A program made the translations under genes and the position numbers. Below are positions 34,653 to 45,417 of a stretch of DNA of 64,000 nt, piece after piece; position 1 is the first letter of the stretch, and every line of letters starts with the position of its first letter. Location: contig QEOQ01000688.1 in assembly GCA_010279815.1 (NCBI GenBank), positions 615,216 through 679,215 on the forward strand, given 5' to 3'. Origin of the DNA: Brachionus plicatilis (taxonomy: Eukaryota > Rotifera > Eurotatoria > Ploima > Brachionidae). Below the pieces are notes generated by a model. The model made no database searches. It saw only the letters and a list, made by a program, of their open reading frames with translations, and was not told where the DNA came from.

Positions 34653-35752
34653 TTAAGAGTCAGAAAATTTTTGTATAATTAGATAGTAGCTATATAGAGG
34701 AGTGGGATTCGTAATAAATCTAGAATCGAAGCCTCTTCGGTACTCAGAAACAAGTCTATTAGTCAATGAAAATGAATAATCAAGAGCATTACGAAGGCAA
34801 TTTTCTAAGAGATTGCTTAGTTTGTGGTCAATTTTACTAATATTTAATTTTTTTTCTGCTTCATAGATATTTTTTTTTTTTTTTTNNNNNNNNNNNNNNN
34901 NNNNNNNNNNNNNNNNNNNNNNNNNTATTATTTAAATAGACTTTGAGTAATGAAACTCCTTTAGCTATTGTTCATGTATTAAAAGAAAGTGAAACAAATA
35001 TAAGGTATTACAAAATTGGGTACACAATATTTAAAAAACATATAGTAAAATGGGAATATTAAGAAGGGGAAGCTTCTAGACAATTGAAAGATTTGGCTGT
35101 TGTAAGTCACTCCCGTGGAAATTCATGGACAAAAATTGCTAAGGGAGACTTTTTTTCAGGTTCTCTTGAGCTCTCAACAAAGACATCCTCATAGTCCTTT
35201 ATGATTGATAAAATTAGCTCATTTTTGAAGAGAAAACAGTTTTTGACATATCTTATAAAGAGTTTTTTAAACCTGATTTTGATTGTATCAATTTTTTGAT
35301 TTTCAAGAAAAAAAAAGAAGATTTCTGAGGGTGTTTCATATGGGAGGTGATAAATCGCCTTATATGATATATTTTGGAGTACTTGTAATTTATGAAAATT
35401 AGTATGTGAAGCTAAACTAAATATGAAGAAGCTGTAATCAATTAAAGACCCTATTAGAGCATTATAAATACTCGATAGAGTTTTTTTATTTAAATTCCAA
35501 GATTTATGTGAAAGAATTTTAATTATATTTATCCTGTCTTGACATCTAGATCGAATAAATTCAATATGAGGTTTAAAGCATAAGTTTTCGTCAAATTTTA
35601 TCCCTAGGAAGATTGGACAGTTACTATATGGAATTTGCTTATCGAAAAGACTTAATTTTAGCTTTTGATTTTTAGAGGGATTCCCTGAAAAAATTGTATA
35701 ATTGCATTTTTCAGGAGACATCTTAAGCCTCCATTTTTTTAAATAGATATTT
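34653..35752 (-). pseudogene. Non-LTR retrotransposon (CR1/jockey-like) reverse transcriptase, C-terminal fragment
   Basis: The minus-strand frame 35752-35107 begins within YLKKWRLKMSPEKCNYTIFS, the segment just after the catalytic YxDD box in CR1/jockey-type LINEs. It continues through FLGIKFDENLCFKPHI and ALIGSLIDYSFF (thumb region) to a stop after HEFPRE. A second patch, 34868-34653 (LENCLRNALDYSFSLTNRL ... NPTPLYSYYL), looks like the protein's far C-terminus. The two are separated by unrelated-looking sequence (34926-35100) and an assembly gap. There is no ATG and no upstream RT core, so it is a 5'-truncated dead copy. Confidence 0.7.
34886..34925. other. Assembly gap (40 N)
   Basis: Run of N following a poly-T tract inside the LINE remnant. 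Confidence 0.99.
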
Positions 35753-36249
35753 CATAGATATCAGTGATTCTTTCCTTTAAATATGTCTAACTTTATTCAA
35801 AGGATTTACATGGTGTGAAAAAGATAGGAAGTTAGATAGTAACTTTTAAAACAAATAAATAATAATAATAATTGTTCCCATAAATAATACTTTGCTTATT
35901 TAAAACCAATCGTTCTCCAAAGTTAAATTTTTGCCTTTATAGATGTTTTTTTATTAAATATTTCGCTTTATTTTTTTGTTTTTTGTTACTAAAGTCGTTT
36001 TGAAATTATCGAAATTGACCCCTATAATGGGGGATCCTGCGGGACCATACAGTTTGGACTAATCTTTTTCTAATGAAAGCTGAGGTCAATAACAAAAAAT
36101 ATCTGTCCTTTACTTAAAATATTATTTTCTAAAAGAATTTGTATTCATGCTGCCTTGCACTTTACAAATTTGTATTCTAAAATTTTTTTTCATATTTTAA
36201 TATAAATTTTATAAATGTAAAAAATTGTCTTTTTGGCACATTATAAAGA
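35753..36249. other. AT-rich stretch without recognisable genes
   Basis: Slightly more complex patch at 36010-36060 (TATAATGGGGGATCCTGCGG) with no identified partner. Confidence 0.4.
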
Positions 36250-36366
36250 TAGGGGAACATTGTTAAATTTAGGTGAACAATTTAAAAAATAGGTGAACAA
36301 TTAAATCGTGAGCATGAATTGTTCACCTATTTCGTGATCACTTGTTCACCTAATGGACTAGACCCC
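36250..36366. mobile_element. Compact foldback element with AGGTGAACAA units
   Basis: AGGTGAACAA at 36271-36280 and 36291-36300 faces inverted TTGTTCACCT at 36319-36328 and 36342-36351. The right end GGACTAGACCCC reads GGGGTCTAGTCC on the other strand, sharing the GGGTCTA terminus of the other foldback elements here. Only about 117 bp, so it could fold into a nearly continuous hairpin. Confidence 0.6.
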
Positions 36367-36709
36367 GAAAACTTTGTTTTTTTTTTTAAATTTAGACAAT
36401 TCTTGTTTTACAATTCAAAATTTACATTTTTAAAAATCTCATTCTAAAAATTAAGAAATTCAAAAAAAAAAAATAAATTTATTATTAAATCTGTAAATTG
36501 CAAATACTGATTAAATTTTATTTAAATTTTAGTAATTCCATATAAAAAAAAAAGCTTAAAATCTTTGAAAAAATTATTGATATTTTTGTTTTGTTTTTTC
36601 TTTTTTAACACAATTTGATTACTAAATAATAAATTAAAGAAAATAAAGGGTAAAATTAAGTCAAATATTGTTTGCATATAAAAAAATAAATGGCATTTAG
36701 ACAGAAAAT

Positions 36710-38448
36710 TTAAAATGAAAACTTTGGCATGGCTGAGTCGCCACCAGTGGCTGTTGTTTCAGTGGCAGTGAAATTGTACTGTTCGGTGGTCATCTCTGGC
36801 TGAAGTCCCTCTTGTTCTTCGCCCTAAAAAAAATTATCAATTTTAAAATTTGTGCGAAAAATCATTGAACAAAAATCCCACCTCATCGCTGAAAAACTTC
36901 TCGACCATATGGTAGGCCAGCTTGTACACATCCTCATTCTCATTTTCCTGCAGCTTTTCTATTTTGGTCAAGCCGTCTATTTCTTCAATGTAAATTCTAG
37001 CCTGTTCCAATTGACCAACTTTTTCAGCTACCAGCAAAATATTGCACAAACCGTCCAGCAGGACCTTGATGAGCTTGGGATCCTTGGCAGTCATCAAATC
37101 GCACATGGGCTTAATAACTTGACACTGAACCAAGTACAAGACCTGCTCAGTGCTCGCACCAGAAGTGAAATTAGTGATCGCCCACGCAGCTTCCTTCTGA
37201 ACTCTGAGCTCACCCACTGTCAACACATGGACCAACAGCGGCACCAATTCAGCCTGGATTACCGCCTGGATCTGAGTCTGGGTGCCTGCGGTAATGTTCG
37301 ACAAAGTCCAAGCAGCCTCCTTCTGAACGCCGATCTTGTTGTGGGTCAACAAAGCGTGAAATATGGGCAAAGCATTTGAGTCGATGACACACTGGGTCTG
37401 ATCATCTGAACCAGTAACAATGTTGCCAATGCATCGCAGTGCTGGACTCAGGATTCCGACCTCATTTTTGTGATGCAGATTGAGCAGCTCGATCAGCCGT
37501 GGCACCACTCCTGTTTTGATGACGGCGTCAATTTTTTCGTTCGGACCGTCTGTGATATAGGACAGAGCCCAGCAGGTGTCCGTGAGCACTTCTTTGTCAT
37601 TTGAGTAGAGCAAATTGGACAGCGATGGCAACAGTTGCTGCAGCACTTGCATCGAAGGAGCTGGATTTTTGTTGCGGCAAAGATTGGAGAGTGTCCATGT
37701 GATGTTGCGGAGGAAAGTGTTTGGCGTATCGGGCCTGATCAGGGCCAAAAGAGGCTCCACAATGCCGCACTTGATGACCATGTCTCTTAGTTCGGCGCCA
37801 TCGCCAGCAATGTTGCCCAGAGCCCACACGGCTTGCTCGCACACATTTGAGTTGGGCGATGACAGCAGTTTGATGAAGGGAGTGACTGCGCCCGACTCCA
37901 CAACGTGACGGGTCTGAGCCGAAGTTCCTGAGGCAATGTTGGTCAAGGCCCAGGCCGCTTCGAACTGAAGCATGGCGTGATCCTCGCACGCCAAGTAGGA
38001 TACAAGGTTGTGTACCAGATTTGCCTTGATGACGTCATCAATTGGCGGGTTTCGTTCTCTAGAAAGCATTTTTCTAATCGACTGAACAGCTGGAAACAAT
38101 TGATCATTGTCCTTGGTGGTGTGAATGATTTCTATGATTTCATTAAGGTTCATGTTGGCCTGTGGGGGGACATTGGACGCAGACGCCTTGTCCACATTGT
38201 TGACTTGTTCTTCCTCGGCAAGTGTAATGTTTCTTCGCTTTAAAACTTGATCTTCTTTTTTTTGCTTGCGCAGTTCTATACTTGACTCGGTTCTTCGTCT
38301 TCTCAAGTCCTTAAAAAATAAAAGTTAGGCTAGAAATGGACAGGCGGAATGTGTGGGCCAGATGTATTTTATTGTATAATCTTAAACTCACGTCTAAATC
38401 GCGGCCATTGTTCTTGAAGCTTTTTAGTCTACTTCCATGCTCGAGCAT
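36710..38448 (-). CDS. KPNA: Importin subunit alpha (karyopherin alpha)
   Basis: Three minus-strand exons: 38448-38392 (19 codons), 38309-36882 (476 codons) and 36823-36710 (37 codons plus TAA), separated by 82- and 58-nt GT-AG introns in phase 0; 532 residues, the usual family length. The N-terminal importin-beta-binding domain is basic (RLKSFKNNGRD, DLRRRRTESSIELRK, VLKRRNI). About ten armadillo repeats follow, with the conserved Trp/Asn cargo-groove ladder (QFEAAWALTNIASGTS, EQAVWALGNIAGD, LRNITWTLSNLCRNK, TDTCWALSYITDG, KEAAWTLSNITAG, KEAAWAITNFTSG). An acidic C-terminal tail holds the autonomous-export (CAS-binding) region. The protein binds classical nuclear signals and carries cargo with importin beta. 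The subtype cannot be fixed by eye. Confidence 0.95.
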
Positions 38449-39301
38449 CTTTTCAAGTTAATAAAAAGCCCTTTAAATCTAAATACTGGACACAAAAATT
38501 AAGTCTTGGAAAATAAGTAGGCTTTAAGGATAACTTGGGCTATCAAAGCGTTTTAGATTGAATGCTAATTTTTTTTTCAGCATCATAAGCCCGATTTACG
38601 AAGCAAATTTGATGAAGTTGTTTTCATTTTTTCACATGAATTTATCTGCAGTCAATGTTCGAGACTTAAATAGACTTAAACAAGTTGACGCTTAGTGCTT
38701 CAGTAATGAATCCATCGGAGTATTTTAAAAAGCCATAGTGGTTTGTTTTGTTTTATCAAAGTTTGTAAAATTGAAAAATAGGATTATACTTTAATTTGCA
38801 ATGTGAAGGATTAAAGCCAGTTTTTTTTTAATTTTTAAATTTGAAAATTTTTTTCTAGACTATTCAGTGTGATTTAATATAGTTTTTAGAAATTGGAAAA
38901 ATTACAAAATATTTTATTTTTAAATTTTTCACTTGAATTTTATTTTGAATGAAAATTTGACTTGTCATCTGAGGTAGCTTGCAAAAATCTAAAACGCTAC
39001 TCAAATAATTCTGAAAATTTTAATAAAATTATGATTTTAAAATTTAATTAAATTGTTGGAAAATTTTAGCATTACTCTGTGATTTTCTTGCTGTAAATGC
39101 ATGAAAAAAATTTTCAAAATCATAACCAAGTTAAGACCAATAAGATCATTAACACTTAAAATCAATAGGATACAGTGCTTCTTACAGCCAAATTTTTTTT
39201 TTAAATATCTCACTATTTTTTACTTTTTGTTACATAATTTTACGTAAAATTACACATTTTAATTTAATACCATTTTAATTCATTTTTGACTCACTATTCT
39301 C
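38449..39301. other. Upstream region of the importin alpha gene
   Basis: AT-rich with no gene recognised. From about 39173 (CAGTGCTTCTTACAGCC) sequence resembles the outer end of the inverted-repeat element around 41391-43191. Confidence 0.4.
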
Positions 39302-39428
39302 TTTCCATTAAGTCAAGTAATGAGGTGAATTCATTTTGATCAATTTATAAAGTAAACCTTCATGCCAAACTCTATCAAAGGCTTTGGAAATATCAAAAAA
39401 TATGGAACAAACCATTCTTGTATTTATG
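39302..39428 (-). pseudogene. LINE reverse transcriptase fragment, catalytic box A
   Basis: The minus strand reads FFDISKAFDRVWHEGLLYKL, the RT motif containing the first catalytic Asp of jockey/CR1-type elements, followed by IKMNSPHYL and a stop. Only about 40 codons remain; it abuts a hAT transposase remnant. Confidence 0.75.
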
Positions 39429-39620
39429 TCATAAGTCTTAAGTCAAGTCAAGTCAATGATTTAATAAATCTATATTTGATACCAATAAAGTAGTTGCTTC
39501 CAAATTCCTGGCTGTTAATCTTGACTTATGTAGTCTGTTAATGTAACCAGATGATGAAAAAATTCTTTCAACTGGTCCAAATGAAGCAGATATTGAAAAA
39601 AATTTTTGTGCATGTCATAA
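39429..39620 (-). pseudogene. hAT transposase C-terminal (dimerisation) fragment with family B end repeats
   Basis: The minus strand from about 39616 to the stop at 39455-39453 reads ISASFGPVERIFSSSGYI, then NRLHKSRLTARNLEATTLL, the conserved hAT C-terminal dimerisation motif (S..PVERIFS.SG ... R..L...N.E). Immediately after the stop come AGTCAAGTCAAGTC repeats (39430-39455), the subterminal signature of family B elements. This suggests family B are deletion derivatives of this hAT lineage. The upstream part of the transposase is missing. Confidence 0.75.
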
Positions 39621-39625
39621 CTTTG

Positions 39626-40015
39626 TAGTGTTGGATGCGGTCAGACCAAAGCGGTCCATTGGGCGGAGGGTTTTAAGTGGTCAATTAGCTGGTCAGCCAG
39701 GCGGTCTATTTTTTTTTATTTTTGGATAAAATTTTTAGTTTTTTTTTTTTGAATAAAAAATTTCAGTATTTATTTTTTTTTAAATTAAAAAACTGTTCTT
39801 TTTTATTAATAAACATATTAAATTATCTTAAATTTTTATTTTTTTTAATTATCTTATCACCTCTTTTTTGTAAAACAGTTTTTTTATTCGGTCCAAAATT
39901 TTGATTTTGTTTAAAGGTTGTCCGGCTAATGCGGACACGGTCACGGTTTCTGAAAATTTTGGCCGGTTAAGTGTCCGTTTGTACGCTTGTCCGCTTGTAA
40001 TTTTTAGGAAAATTT
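39626..40015. mobile_element. hAT-like element fragment with GCGGTC and CCGCTTGTCCG words
   Basis: Starts TAGTGTTGGATGCGGTCAGACC, with GCGGTCC/GGTCAG words at 39640-39712. A second CG-rich cluster (GTCCGGCTAATGCGGACACGG ... GCTTGTCCGCTTG) lies at 39920-40005. The terminus is close to the TAGTGCTGGGTGG end of the 16303-16447 island. No matching right terminus was defined. Confidence 0.45.
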
Positions 40016-41390
40016 TTAAACATTAAGTTATGAATTTTGTCAGATCTTGATGCCGCTTCTTTTTAGAGACAAAATTAATTAATTTGAGCAAATTTTTTTT
40101 TTTTTTTTTATTTAAAGAAAATTTAGGAAAGGAAAATTTCCAGGGCAGCTCCGAATGGCATAGCCTTCTTTTCAGCCCTCTTGTTAGCAATTATAATTTT
40201 ACAAAATTTAGATTAATTAAAAAAAAAAATAAAAATAAATTAGGAATGTTTTGTTTTTTTTATAATTTGTAATTTGAGCAAATTGAATCACTAAAACTAC
40301 ACTGATTATAACTTTTAAAGAAATCAGAGGTATAATTAGTTATTTTAATATTTTTTTAAAGTATCAATTAAATCAGAATTAGGACTAAATGCTGAAGATA
40401 AGAGTTCTTCGAAGCATTTTCCCTTTTCTTCATTTGTTTTTAATTCCTTATCATTTGAAATCAAATTTGGAATTAAATTTGATCCTTTTTTATCTAAATT
40501 TTTTTTTTTCCAAAAAGGTGGGTTTTTCCCATCTTCTGAATGAAATCAAACCGAAGAGGATTTTAAAGAGGCTTTTAACTCAAATTTAAGGTGATTAAAT
40601 TTTTGCTCGAGTTTTTGACAGCGAGTTCTCTGGAAGTTTCTCCTAACTAATGCTCCTTCAGAATAAAAATATAAAATAGAAAAATAAGAAAAAAAAAACA
40701 AAGTTATAAAAATAAAAGTTAAAAAACTGTATGTTGAAAAAAAAAAAAAAAAATTTGATATTATTTTTTCTGTAGTTTTATCATTTAGTTCATCTATTGT
40801 GAGTGAACTTTCAGTCACTTTAGTCATATGAACATTTAAAATCTCGCTGAATAATTTCCAGCTTGCTTTCTTTTAGTTAAACTTATCATATTTTGAATTA
40901 TCATGTTAGGAAATTAAAATCGGTAATTTGGTTAATTAATGAGGAAGGAACTAAAAAAAGGTCAAGAATTTCAAAATAGTTCTTATTAAAAATATTAAAG
41001 GAAGGACGCTTATCATTAATGCTGAAAAGTGTAACTCATTGATTATCTTTTCCAACATCATACTGTTTTCATTTTCATCTACGCAGCTTATTTCTTTGTT
41101 TTAGCGAGTGATGATTCTATTTTAAAAAATGATCTGACAATTTTTGATGTCTCGAATTTTTGATAACATAAAATTTATTAAAATTCATTTGGTAATTTCT
41201 TACAAAATATTTATTCTTTTGAAGAATCTTAGGTCACCTACTTGATTTCCTATTTAAGCAGTTCTATTTTAGTTTTTTTAAAAAATTTTTTAAATTAAAT
41301 TACGAATTAGTTATAACATTTATTTTATTGTCCAAAAATACTAATACAAAAATTTATTATCATTAATATTTAGTATTATTTCTTTTTAAA
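40016..41390. other. AT-rich stretch without recognisable genes
   Basis: Includes a partial hairpin repeat (ATGCTCCTTCAGAATAAAA at about 40650). Minus frame 40827-40546 is mostly homopolymer-driven and not supported as a gene. Confidence 0.4.
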
Positions 41391-41898
41391 GTATTACAGC
41401 CAAAAAAATTAGGTTTTTGGTAAGAAAAATCTAAAATTGGCTTCTTGTCAAAAATATTTAATTAATTTTATAATGAAAAATTAAGGAAAAATTTTTCATC
41501 CTTACCATTTATTACTCAATTTTATATAAAATTACACAATTTTTGGTAAAATTTGGTAATGAAAATATAAATCATCGAATAATTTACAAATGCAACGATC
41601 ATTTTTTAATTATTTGACCAACCACCACCGTTTTTTACTATAATTTCCATTACCTTTAATTTAAATAAAATAATTTTAAATACTCGAATTTACTTGTTTT
41701 TTTAAACCTTTAATTATTTTTTAACTTTATAACAGGTGTAGAATAAAAAATAGTACAAAAGTTTAGTTAAATTTGGTATAAGAGTGGACAAGACCTTTCC
41801 CAATTTTTTTCAAAATTTAAAAATCAAGCTGATCCTAGCTTTAAAATAAATAAAAATTATATCATAAAGTTGAATTTTCGATAAGTTGTTAGTAAAAA

Positions 41899-42525
41899 AT
41901 GAACGAGATCATAAAAAAATTTGCCAAAAGCTGAAGTTGTAAGGTGATTCACTGGTCTTGGATACAAAAAAGGTTCTGTTCATCGTTGGCTAGATGATAT
42001 AGAAAAAGATAAATCTTTTAAAAGAAAAAAAGGAAGTGAAAGACCTGCTAAAATTGCGAAGAAACTAATGGTTAATCGTTAAAAGTCAGAGTCAAAGTCG
42101 ACTTTGACTTTGAAATTTTTTAGCGGCCTACTAAATAAGAACCCTTAAAAGCGCCGTTTAAAGAAAAAAAAATTAAAGTCAAAGTTTTGACTTGACTTCA
42201 AAAAATAATTTTTAATGTCAAAGTCCAGACTTAACTTTGACTTTTGACCAACTCTGATTATATGTTAGATAAAAATATAAGGTATGTTGCCAAAGAAGTG
42301 AATCCAGCAAATGTACCAAAAGCACGACCAATCGAAGATTTTTGGGAAAATTTGAAAGCTAAAGTTTATGAAGGTGATCGGAAGGCCAAAAATCTTAAGC
42401 AACTCGAAAACAAAATTCGTACTTGCCTGAGCAATATGTAGCCAAAGGTTGTACAAGACCATGCCAAGACTGTTTGGTTTAGGCTCGATATCATACGCCC
42501 TCATGGAATCCAATACCTTAACTGA
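41899..42525 (+). pseudogene. mariner/Tc1 transposase remnant
   Basis: The N-terminal helix-turn-helix region is recognisable near 41960-42075 (GYKKGSVHRWLDDIEKD, KKGSERPAK) but broken by stops and shifts. After the family B insertion, the frame resumes at 42262 with NPANVPKARPIEDFWENLK, the segment with the last catalytic acidic residue (E in PIEDFW), then the C-terminal helix (AKNLKQLENKIRTCL), a stop at 42438-42440 and further coding-like sequence to about 42525. The first two catalytic Asp regions are missing. Confidence 0.8.
42073..42256. mobile_element. Family B element inserted in the mariner transposase
   Basis: Left GTTAAAAGTCAGAGTCAAAG, right GACTTTGACTTTTGACCAACTCTG, with GACTTTGACTTTG words between. 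The right terminus matches CAGAGTTG..(T)TTAAAAGTC of family B. The left terminus is worn. Confidence 0.65.
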
Positions 42526-43338
42526 TATTATTTTTTCAAAATAGAAGGGTTCAGTTATAATTTAAAAAAAAAATTTAAAGCCTGTGTTAAGTAAAAAATT
42601 TTTTTTGATAAAATTAATTTTTTGCCATTTTTTATTTTACCCCCATTATCTGTGAAATCTCTTTGAGAAAAAACTAAAATAAAAAATGGATTTAATTTAG
42701 ATGAACACATTTTTAAATTCATATCTTTATTTACTACTAATTTCATTTTCTTCATCAAAAATTTGTTTAAAGGTAATGGCTATTGTAGTAAAAAACGGTG
42801 GTGGTTGCTCAAATAATTTAAAACTGATATTTTCTTAATCACAGAGCGATCGGTAGACAAAAAATTTTTTTTATATTTATTAATTGTAAAAATTCAGAAA
42901 TTTATAAATTTTTTCGCTTAAAATTTATTTATTCTAAGTCTTTTTGAGATTATTTGAATTTTTTTTTTAATTTTTAAATTATTCGATAATTTATATTTTC
43001 ATTTCAAAATATTTCGGAAAAAAAGCATTTTTGGTAAGCAAATTTTACATTTTTCTTACCAAAAACTTCATTTTTTTGCTGTAAACATTTAGGAACGATT
43101 TTACAAAAAGTTACGTATTTAAATGTAAGCTTACGCTATTTTACGTAAAATTACGTAATCTAGCCCATTCTGGACTTTTTATAAAGCACTGTTTTAATTT
43201 CCGAAAGACTGGAACTAACGAAATCAAAAAGATTTACGTTAAAATATCTCTAAAAAATCTTTGAAGATTATCTGGAAAAAAATTAAGAAAACCCTTTGAA
43301 AAATCTTAAAAAAATTTTTCAAAAATGGTTGATTTGGT

Positions 43339-43879
43339 GGCAAATTGAAGTTTGAGATCAAGACCAAAAGATCAAAATATAAATTGTAATAATTTTTTTA
43401 GTGAAAGAGAAAAAATGAATTTTTTAAAAGCAATTACTTGACATGTCATGTCAAGTTTATTTTCTAATTTAAAATTTTAAAATGTCCCTTTTTATTGAAC
43501 TTTAATAGGTTTAAATATTTTAATTGATTTTTATGAAAATTTACTTTTAAAGATAAAAAAATTTAGTGTTTTAAAATTTAAAATTTATTTAAGTGGGAAA
43601 GTAAAATTATTTCAGTCTGAATGAATGGATATTAAAGTTATAAATTTAAATTTTTTGAATTAACTTTAAATTATCTAAATTATTGATTGTTTTTGTTAAA
43701 TAAATTAGAGATCAATCATTTTGATGTTAATTTGATAATGAACCATTATTAGACATAACATGTCTAGTAATATTTATTCTTTATTTCTTAAAAATTATTA
43801 AAATCATTAAATTAATTAAGTTTTAAAATTTTAAATGATCGTCTTGATCTTAAAATTTGATCTGAAACTTCAATTTGCC
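43339..43879. mobile_element. Family A element, complete copy 2
   Basis: GGCAAATTGAAG ... CTTCAATTTGCC with exact 8-bp duplication GATTTGGT at 43331-43338 and 43880-43887. Contains ACTTGACATGTCATGTCAAGT at about 43437-43457. It lies only 70 bp beyond the stop codon of the VWA gene. Confidence 0.9.
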
Positions 43880-43949
43880 GATTTGGTAATTAATCAAAAA
43901 AACATTAGCTGGAAATTTTTATTTTAAACTTATTTGAATTTGAATTTTT

Positions 43950-44918
43950 TTAAAGAGAGTTGAAATTGACTTGAAATTCAGCTTGGTTCAACTCTTCAAT
44001 TCCATGAGTTGTCAAATAAAGTCTTGGTGTACCAGCTGGAATATAGACTAAGTATTCGTTGGTATTTTTTAACGAAGCTGATCTACCTATTGGATTAGAT
44101 GTGTTTGGATTTTTTTCTCTAGTAGAATAGTAAATATTTGTTCTTCCCTTATAATGCTGGACTTTTATTTGAGCATAGCCGCCTTTTTTAAAACTTTCCA
44201 AGTTAGCTTGGAAATGTTTTTGTTGATTAACCACTGTATCAACCTGGATTAAAGTGAATAAAGGTATAAACGCATTTGTATTGCATGCAACTTGTGTTAT
44301 ATTGTTTATAGCGTCAAAAAGAGCATTGTATCCGCTGATATGTAGCTTAAAAGTAGACTTTGGAACTGAAGCTATTGTCTCTAGCTCAGCGTTGTTTATT
44401 CCATTTCCGATCCCAACTGCAAAAATGTCAACTCCTTCATCTTTTAGGAGCTGTGCTTCATAGGCCACCTGTGTAGCACCTGCGTTACTTTTTCCGTCGG
44501 TCAAAACAATTGCCAGTCTTGGTACAATTCCTCTAGTAATACTGAAGATTGAAACTTTGGATGTGTGCAATGCATCACCAGTTGCTGTTGATTGGCCAAG
44601 GTATTTCATGCTGTCAATTTTTGACTTGACCAAATCTTGAGACCATGTTTGCTGCTGAAGGATAAAGCTTAGAATAGTTTCAACATGTGATGAATAGTTT
44701 ATAAGACCAATTATGGCATTATTCTCACCAATGTTAAACCTATCGACCATATTTTTTACGGCTGTTTTGGATTTATTGAATGAATCTATTCCAATGCTGC
44801 CTGATGAATCAACAATAAATACTAAATCCATTGCCACTTGGCACTTAACATTTTGGGACTCAATACTCTTTAGTAGCCAGAGTAGAGAGACGAAAATTTG
44901 CAGCAAATTTTTCTTCAT
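43950..44918 (-). CDS. Secreted von Willebrand factor A-domain protein
   Basis: Single minus-strand exon, 322 residues. Residues 1-22 are a signal peptide (LLQIFVSLLWLLKSIESQ). The VWA domain spans about 30-212: the metal-ion-dependent adhesion site is intact, with DSSGS at 37-41, a Thr in GQSTATGDAL and Asp in VLTDGKSNAG, plus AVGIGNGINNAELETIAS near the end of the fold. This layout resembles matrilin/collagen-type VWA domains that bind matrix or surface proteins. The remaining 110 residues hold no repeats, EGF modules or membrane anchor I can recognise, so it is probably released or matrix-bound. The start is the first ATG ahead of the signal peptide. No intron is apparent, unlike its neighbours. 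Confidence 0.9.
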   Translation of the reverse strand: MKKNLLQIFVSLLWLLKSIESQNVKCQVAMDLVFIVDSSGSIGIDSFNKSKTAVKNMVDRFNIGENNAIIGLINYSSHVETILSFILQQQTWSQDLVKSKIDSMKYLGQSTATGDALHTSKVSIFSITRGIVPRLAIVLTDGKSNAGATQVAYEAQLLKDEGVDIFAVGIGNGINNAELETIASVPKSTFKLHISGYNALFDAINNITQVACNTNAFIPLFTLIQVDTVVNQQKHFQANLESFKKGGYAQIKVQHYKGRTNIYYSTREKNPNTSNPIGRSASLKNTNEYLVYIPAGTPRLYLTTHGIEELNQAEFQVNFNSL

Positions 44919-45417
44919 TTTAAGTTAAATTTTTCTCTAACTTTTTTTTTTAATTTAAAAGTTTTTCATTAATCAATGTTTTTATATGCATTATTATTTA
45001 CTTTGATAAAATTTGATATTTAAATTCTTAGTCAAACATATTGAAAGAAACTCAATATTAATGTAAGAATTTAGACAGGAAGTGTGCACGGGAATATTGA
45101 ATTTTACTTTTTTAAATGGAAAAATCATTCGCTGAACTAGGTGTATCGAAGTTTCGACATGTTTTATCTAAAAAATCATTACTAATCGAATGATTTTAAA
45201 TGAAAAAATTTTATTAATAATTTTAAAATTATTTAATCTTGATTTATTCTTTGACAAATATTTTTCTACTTAAAAAATTGTAAGAGAATATTGATAGGAT
45301 TAAAGAGAATAATATAAATTTTTTAACTTGTGAAGTGATTGTTCAAGTTACTTATAAAAAATTTCTTTAAAAAAATTTAACAAAAAAATCTTGAAATAAT
45401 GATTAATAATAAAAAAA
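44919..45417. other. AT-rich upstream region of the VWA gene
   Basis: No repeat or gene recognised. Confidence 0.4.

Larger units (their letters stand above)
41613..42813 (+). mobile_element. Tc1/mariner-type element, complete ends, dead transposase
   Basis: Terminal inverted repeats of about 48 bp (TTTGACCAACCACCACCGTT and complement of AACGGTGGTGGTTGCTCAAA), flanked by TA on both sides (41611-41612 and 42814-42815). Length is 1201 bp, including a family B insertion and an internal transposase deletion. It lies within the inverted-repeat element described above. Confidence 0.85.
41391..43191. mobile_element. Inverted-repeat element hosting a mariner insertion
   Basis: 41391-41446 (TTACAGCCAAAAAAATTAGG, TTTTTGGTAAGAAAAATC) and 41551-41580 (AATGAAAATATAAATCATCG) match the complement of 43030-43086 and 42960-43005 respectively. 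The mariner element at 41613-42813 therefore sits inside a larger palindromic element. The right end GCACTG at 43186-43191 with AATTTTACGTAAAAT subterminal words resembles CAGTGCTT at 39173, which may be the true left terminus. Outer boundaries are uncertain. Confidence 0.45.
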
